Shown: positions 59,726 through 64,000 of the stretch, piece after piece
How the letters are laid out: every line of letters begins with the position of its first letter
Position numbering within the stretch: position 1 is the stretch's first letter
Source: Atherix ibis
Lineage: Eukaryota > Arthropoda > Insecta > Diptera > Athericidae
NCBI GenBank assembly: GCA_958298945.1
Contig: OY282605.1
Location: 5,231,811-5,295,810, forward strand
Direction: 5' to 3'
Length of the DNA: 64,000 nt
The notes under the pieces: generated by a model
Told to the model about the DNA's origin: nothing
The model's input: the letters and a program-made list of their open reading frames with translations, nothing else
Database searches by the model: none
Translations under genes and position numbers: made by a program

Positions 59726-59859
59726 AGACTTCGTAAAAACAACTTTAGTACAATTTAGGATAATCAACTGAAAACAATTTTTTTAAAGTATTTTTATGAC
59801 TTAATTATTTGCCGTTAAAATAAAAAAAGCTTGTAATTTATTTCGAAAAAAAAAACTCT

Positions 59860-61465
59860 TTAAGACCTCAATTACACATGATGATATAGAAGACAAATCG
59901 CATACTAACAAAATCATTGAAGAACTAATGTTCCCAGTCCCTATGAGTCTTCCTCCCAAAAATTTTAAACCCTCGGAAATTAAATCTACTAGTCTGCGCC
60001 TTCCCAATAAAAATGCTCCTGGTTATGATCTAATAACAGCTCCTATTTTGAAGCGAATTTCCCGAAAAGCTTTAGTTTTAATTACGTACATTTTTAATAG
60101 TATCCTGCGCACAACCTATTTTCCATTACTCTGGAAATTTTCTGTCATTAAAATGATTCCTAAACCAAATAAACCCATTTATTCTCCTTCCTCCTATAGA
60201 TCTATCAGCCTCTTACCAATTCTTGGTAAGATTTTTAAGAAACTTCTACTAAAACCATTCTACTAAAACCAGTTAATGAAAAAAATATTCCTACTCCCAA
60301 ATTTGGCTTCTGATCGGAACACTCCACTATCCAGCAATGTCATCGCATTGTTGATCACATTGCATCCTCTCTTGGGAGGAAAGAGTATTGCCCAGGCGTA
60401 TTTTTATATATCTCCCAAATATATTGGGAAATATATAGTATTGCCCAGGCGTATTTTTATATATTTGATCGTGTGTGGCATCCTGGACTCCTTTGGAAAC
60501 GCAAGATCTTTTTCCCTTTAACACACTTCTCGTAGCTTATCATAAATTCATATTTCTCCCAACGTCATTTTTAGCCGGCGTCCCACAAGGCAGTATAGTT
60601 GGTCCCATTTTATATAATATTTATACCCATGACATCCCAGCTGATCCTAATACTATCATTGGCTATACTTTCTACCCATATAAATCCTGACATAGCTTCC
60701 AACAATTTACAATTCCATATACACAATCTTCAATCATGCTTTAAGAGATGGAGATTGAAGGTAAATGATCAGAAGAGTGCACTCCTTGTCGAGGAAAATC
60801 TACCCCTTTATACCTTAATAGCAACACGATTCCACAATATGCTAAAGTATTTTATTTGGGACTTTACCTGGACAAGAGCTTACCATGGAACCCACATACT
60901 AGACTAAAAAGAGTTGAAGCTAACAGACGTTACCTATAACTTCTTAGACAACTTCGCAAACGCTCGAAACTAATAACCAAAAGTGAAGTTCTAATCTACA
61001 ATAACAATTATAAAACCAATTTGGACTTATAGAATTGAACTTTGGGGTTCAATGAAACGTTTCAATTCCTATCGCGTCCAGGCTTTACAATCCAAGATCC
61101 TCCGTAAAATTGTTGATGCCCCCTTTTATGTTCTTGGCAATATAATACATCGTGATCTAAATGTTCCCTTTGTTCATGACCTGTGCATTTCCCGCTATCA
61201 AAAATTTCACTCCCGTTTATCCTTTCATCATAATCCACTTGTCCGAGAATTGTCTTGTACTGCCCTCCCCGGACATACTCATCGGGGGACTTAAGAGAAA
61301 ATGACGTAGAGATTTCCTAGAGCAATCTAACTTCCGTTAGTTGGAGAAACGCCGATGGGTGTTTACTCTTTACTCCCAATTTATGATGCACAAGATTGCA
61401 AATTAAAATGTTATGTAAATCTGCTTGTTAGAATAAAATTATAGTTGCAGATAAAAAAAAAAGAT
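59860..61465 (+). mobile_element. Jockey-type LINE, 5'-truncated ORF2
   Basis: Opens IIEELMFPVPMSLPPKNFKP, then LPNKNAPGYDLITAPILK, YFPLLWKFSVIKMIPKPNKP, SSYRSISLLPILGKIFKKLL (RT fingers), AGVPQGSIVGPILYNIYTHDIP (palm), then a frame in which the expected FADDTA reads GYTFYP. Thumb text SCFKRWRLKVNDQKS and C-terminal LWGSMKRFNSYRV, SKILRKIVDAPFYVLGNIIH, HNPLVRELS follow. The element ends in a short A run after CAGATAA. A 58-bp tandem duplication (AGTATTGCCCAGGCG at about 60385 and 60438) and several frameshifts make it dead. Confidence 0.88.
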
Positions 61466-61674
61466 CTCAATTCATACAGATACGTAACAATTCAATTATT
61501 TTGGCATAACTTTAATATAAATTGGATCACACGAATAGGCGTAAGATTGCAAATTTATCTCGAAAAAGATGAGATGAGTATAACAAAGCGAATTGTTATT
61601 TAGAGAAAGGACCAAATAGGATAGAAAAGGAAAAAGTCTAATTTCGTTTTTAGTTTCTGGCGGCACACTTTTTA

Positions 61675-62967
61675 TGTACGAGGTCTGTTCAAAAAGTTTC
61701 GCGAATTTTGAATTTCCGCGGGTTACATATATTCGATTTTCGATTTTTTTAAACGTTATATTGGTACTAATGTCTCTCACTTATGCCGATAAGTTCGATT
61801 ATTTTTAATGTTCAGTTAATTTTTGACAGCTGCTTTGCTTGCACTTGTTTTGGCTCGTCTTCGATTTTTGCCCATTCCAAAATAGTGATAAAAGAATCTG
61901 TTTCAAATTTTCTGTGAAAAACAAAATTAATTGCGCGGACGCATTCCGAAAATTGACTGTGGCATATAGTGAAGCTACCTTGGACCGAAGCAACATTTAC
62001 CGGTGGCACAAAATGTTCTCAGAGGGACGAGAAAATGTGAACGACGAAAAGCGTGACGGACGCCCGAGCACGTTAACAACAGACGAAACCATTGATGAAG
62101 TGAAGAAAATAATATTGGCCAATCGTCAAATCACCGTTAGAAAAATTGCCGAGGACTTAAACATATCGATTGGCTCGTCCCATTCAATTTTTACTAATGA
62201 TTTGGCGTGATACGGGTCGCCGCGAAATTCGTACAAAAATTGCTCAATTTCGACCAAAAACAGCATCGAATTAACATTGCTAAGGAGTTATTGGACACCA
62301 TCATAACTGGTGACGAATCATGGGCTTATAGTTATGATGTAGAAACCAAAGCTCAATTCTCCCAATGGAAGCTGCCGCACGAGCCAAGACTGAAAAAAGC
62401 GCGCCAAGTTCGGTCGAATGTGAAGGTTTTGCTTGCACTTTTCTTCGATTGCAGGGGCACGGTGCATCATGAGTTCTTACCACAGGGTAGAACGGTCAAT
62501 AAGGAATATTACCTGCAAGTTATGCGCAAGTTCCGTGAAGAAATCCGCCAGAAACGACCGGATTTGTGGAAGAACAAAAATTGGCTTGTGCACAATGATA
62601 ACCGTCGTTAGTGTTACCATTGTGCACGAATTTTTGGCCAAAAACAATACACTTATAATGCCGCAGCTACCGTATTCCCCAGATCTGGCCCCTTGTGACT
62701 TTCTCTTATTCCCGAAACTGAAGAGCCCCATGAAAGAACGACACTACGCTACTATTGAGGAGATAAAGACGGCATCGAAGGAGGAGCTGAACAAGATCAC
62801 AAAAAATGATTTTTTGAAGTGCTTCGAAGATTGGAAAAACGTCGGCACAAGTGTATAATATCTGGTGGGGATTACTTTGAAGGGTACAAAATAGATATTC
62901 ATGATAAAATAAATAATTTTTGAAAAAACACAAAATTCGCTATACTTTTTTGAACAGACCTCGTATA
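61675..62967 (+). mobile_element. mariner family A, copy 3 (full length)
   Basis: TA-flanked. Left end CGAGGTCTGTTCAAAAAGT, right end ACTTTTTTGAACAGACCTCG, inverted and nearly perfect. Length 1.29 kb is full size. Leader CCGCGGGTTACATATATTC is shared with copy 1. This is the reference copy for the two deleted relatives. The transposase frame is listed separately. Confidence 0.95.
61880..62923 (+). pseudogene. mariner (DD34D) transposase, family A
   Basis: DKRICFKFSVKNKINCADAF begins the helix-turn-helix part. The ATG seen at this place in copy 2 is lost here. LTVAYSEATLDRSNIYRWH and RQITVRKIAEDLNISIGSS complete the DNA-binding half. A frameshift at about 62207 leads to AAKFVQKLLNFDQKQHR and IITGDESWAYSYD (first catalytic Asp), with about ten residues missing before it. 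VHNDN carries the second Asp; a stop (62609) and frame change follow. PDLAPCDFLLFPKLK carries the third, 34 residues on. C-terminal CFEDWKN, then a shifted CIISGGDYFEGYK-type end. Inactive. Confidence 0.9.
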
Positions 62968-62974
62968 TTATAAC

Positions 62975-63670
62975 AAGCAGATTTTATAACAAAGACACTA
63001 TAATGACAGTAGAGAAACATGTGAAAGTAAACACCAACAAGATTTTAACATCTAGGTCGCTTAGAATAACTTTGTTACGAACATACACATAGAACGGGGC
63101 ATCAACAATTTTTCGGAGGATTTTGGATTGAACTGATTCAATACCGTACGTCCAGATTGGTTTTAAAATCGTGTTCAATATTAAAACAGTTTTAATCGCT
63201 TGTTTAGTAGTTTAAGTAGTAGTCGGTAACGTCTTAAGTAGTAGTAGTAAGGGGGGGGGGGGGGTATTTTCTTGCAGAAAAAGTAGTCGGTAATAATAGT
63301 TTAAGTAGTAGTCGGTAAGGGGGGGGGGGGGGTATTTTCTTGCAGAGGGTGAAGGTAACAAGTACATTCTTGAGCCCAATTACTTTTACTGCTTACACCT
63401 TGTGAACCAGTCTTCGAGTTTTTGTATATGGAATTGTAGGTTTCTGGAAACGATTTTGATATTAGAGTGAGCTACAAAACTAGCGGTGTCGTCAGCAAAG
63501 ATAGAGGTTATAGTTTTGAGATTAGTTTGGATGTCAAAAGTATAAATATTGTATAGGATCGGAACAAGAATACTACTTTGAGGAACACCAGCTCGTTTCA
63601 GTTTCATTTTTGATACTTACTCAAGTAAAGCTAAGAAACGTTCGTTATTATTCGAAATGAAAAATCTTTT
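62975..63670 (-). mobile_element. Jockey-type LINE, opposite strand, G-tract insertion
   Basis: On the minus strand: SNNNERFLALLE, then AGVPQSSILVPILYNIYTFDI, TSIFADDTASFVAHSNI with an intact FADD catalytic pair, and LQFHIQKLEDWFTRCKQ. After a 170-bp foreign block (the G-tract repeats) the C-terminal text TILKPIWTYGIESVQSKILR and IVDAPFYVYVRN resumes. It is the only reverse transcriptase in this window with an unchanged catalytic Asp pair, but it is a short fragment. The 3' end lies close to family A copy 3. Confidence 0.85.
63200..63355 (+). repeat. two-copy repeat with 14-G tracts
   Basis: AGTAGTCGGTAA..., then a run of 14 G, then GTATTTTCTTGCAGA, occurs twice with the tails 68 bp apart (63264 and 63332). 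AGTAGT triplets precede each. Such long G runs are rare in AT-rich DNA; they could form quadruplexes or be replication-slippage products. Confidence 0.85.
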
Positions 63671-64000
63671 CAAAATAAATCAATAAAATCTTATAAATTA
63701 TATTTTCAATTTATTTTGCTTATTATATACAATAATATTTGATAATAATAAAAACTATTATCTAAAAATAATTTCCATGTAAGTGTATGTGCACACCTAC
63801 CACATCGATAATAATAAAAACGAAACCTTTTTCTGTGATTAGTTAACTTAATAAAAATTCAATACAATAAATCGCATAGATAAGAAAGAAATATTATATT
63901 TAGTTAGTTGACTATAATAGAGTAATATAAATAGTCGTACGTACATATTTGCAATTATATTCACACGTACGAGTATATGGAAAATAAACGGAATCAGATA
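63671..64000. other. AT-rich spacer to window end
   Basis: No feature recognised. Confidence 0.5.

Noticed and set aside
9930..63980. Recurring ATACTCGTA / TACGAGTAT motif
   Set aside because: It appears many times by eye, but a rough expectation from composition gives a similar order of magnitude; not counted exactly.

Overview
The window looks like AT-rich, non-coding arthropod DNA made mostly of decayed transposable elements and simple satellite arrays. The reasons are the Jockey-, R1- and I-type non-LTR retrotransposon remnants, at least six distinct mariner/Tc1 families and one Tigger/pogo element, all in roughly 70% AT background by eye. I cannot tell insect from other arthropod (for example copepod) by reading alone. 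No intact host protein gene was recognised. A few short open stretches beside good splice-donor sequences are the only candidates.

Layout. 1-5 kb: Jockey 3' fragment, an internally deleted mariner (family A), a DD41D-type mariner remnant, and a Tigger element that lost its DNA-binding half and carries a 117-bp tandem duplication. 5-7.4 kb: little, apart from two possible exons. 7.4-9.2, 15.2-18.5 and 20.1-23.0 kb: four tandem arrays with different unit lengths (about 16, mixed, 8 and 14 bp) that all contain an ACTGAAA core. The 8-bp block lies in the opposite orientation to its flanks. 11.9-13.1 kb: a mariner. 27.2-28.7 kb: two mariner remnants end to end. 30.18-30.27 kb: a near-perfect 44-bp-arm hairpin. 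30.6-33.0 kb: an I-type LINE with reverse transcriptase and RNase H remnants. 35.4-36.05 kb: a 141-bp repeat with a 270-bp TTC expansion inside one unit. 36.9-38.1 kb: a DD41D mariner with both ends. 39.8-42.2 kb: LINE fragment, Mos1-type mariner, second LINE fragment. 47.1-48.4 kb: the best preserved mariner. 50.8-52.1 kb: a second Mos1-type copy. 52.1-54.8 kb: a Jockey LINE interrupted by an R1-type LINE tail, then another mariner remnant.

57.64-58.53 kb is the most unusual element. A full-length 5S rRNA-like sequence with its internal pol III promoter is followed by a tRNA-like anticodon arm plus T arm, then an RTE-type LINE endonuclease fragment, then a LINE tail ending in poly(A). 58.9-63.7 kb: mariner, Jockey LINE, a mariner with both terminal repeats, and an opposite-strand Jockey fragment holding two identical 14-G tracts.

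No element here looks able to move by itself: every transposase and reverse transcriptase reading frame seen is broken by stops, frameshifts or deletions. The genes therefore do not form a pathway. The organising themes are repeated mariner invasion, LINE decay, and local growth of ACTG-core satellites.
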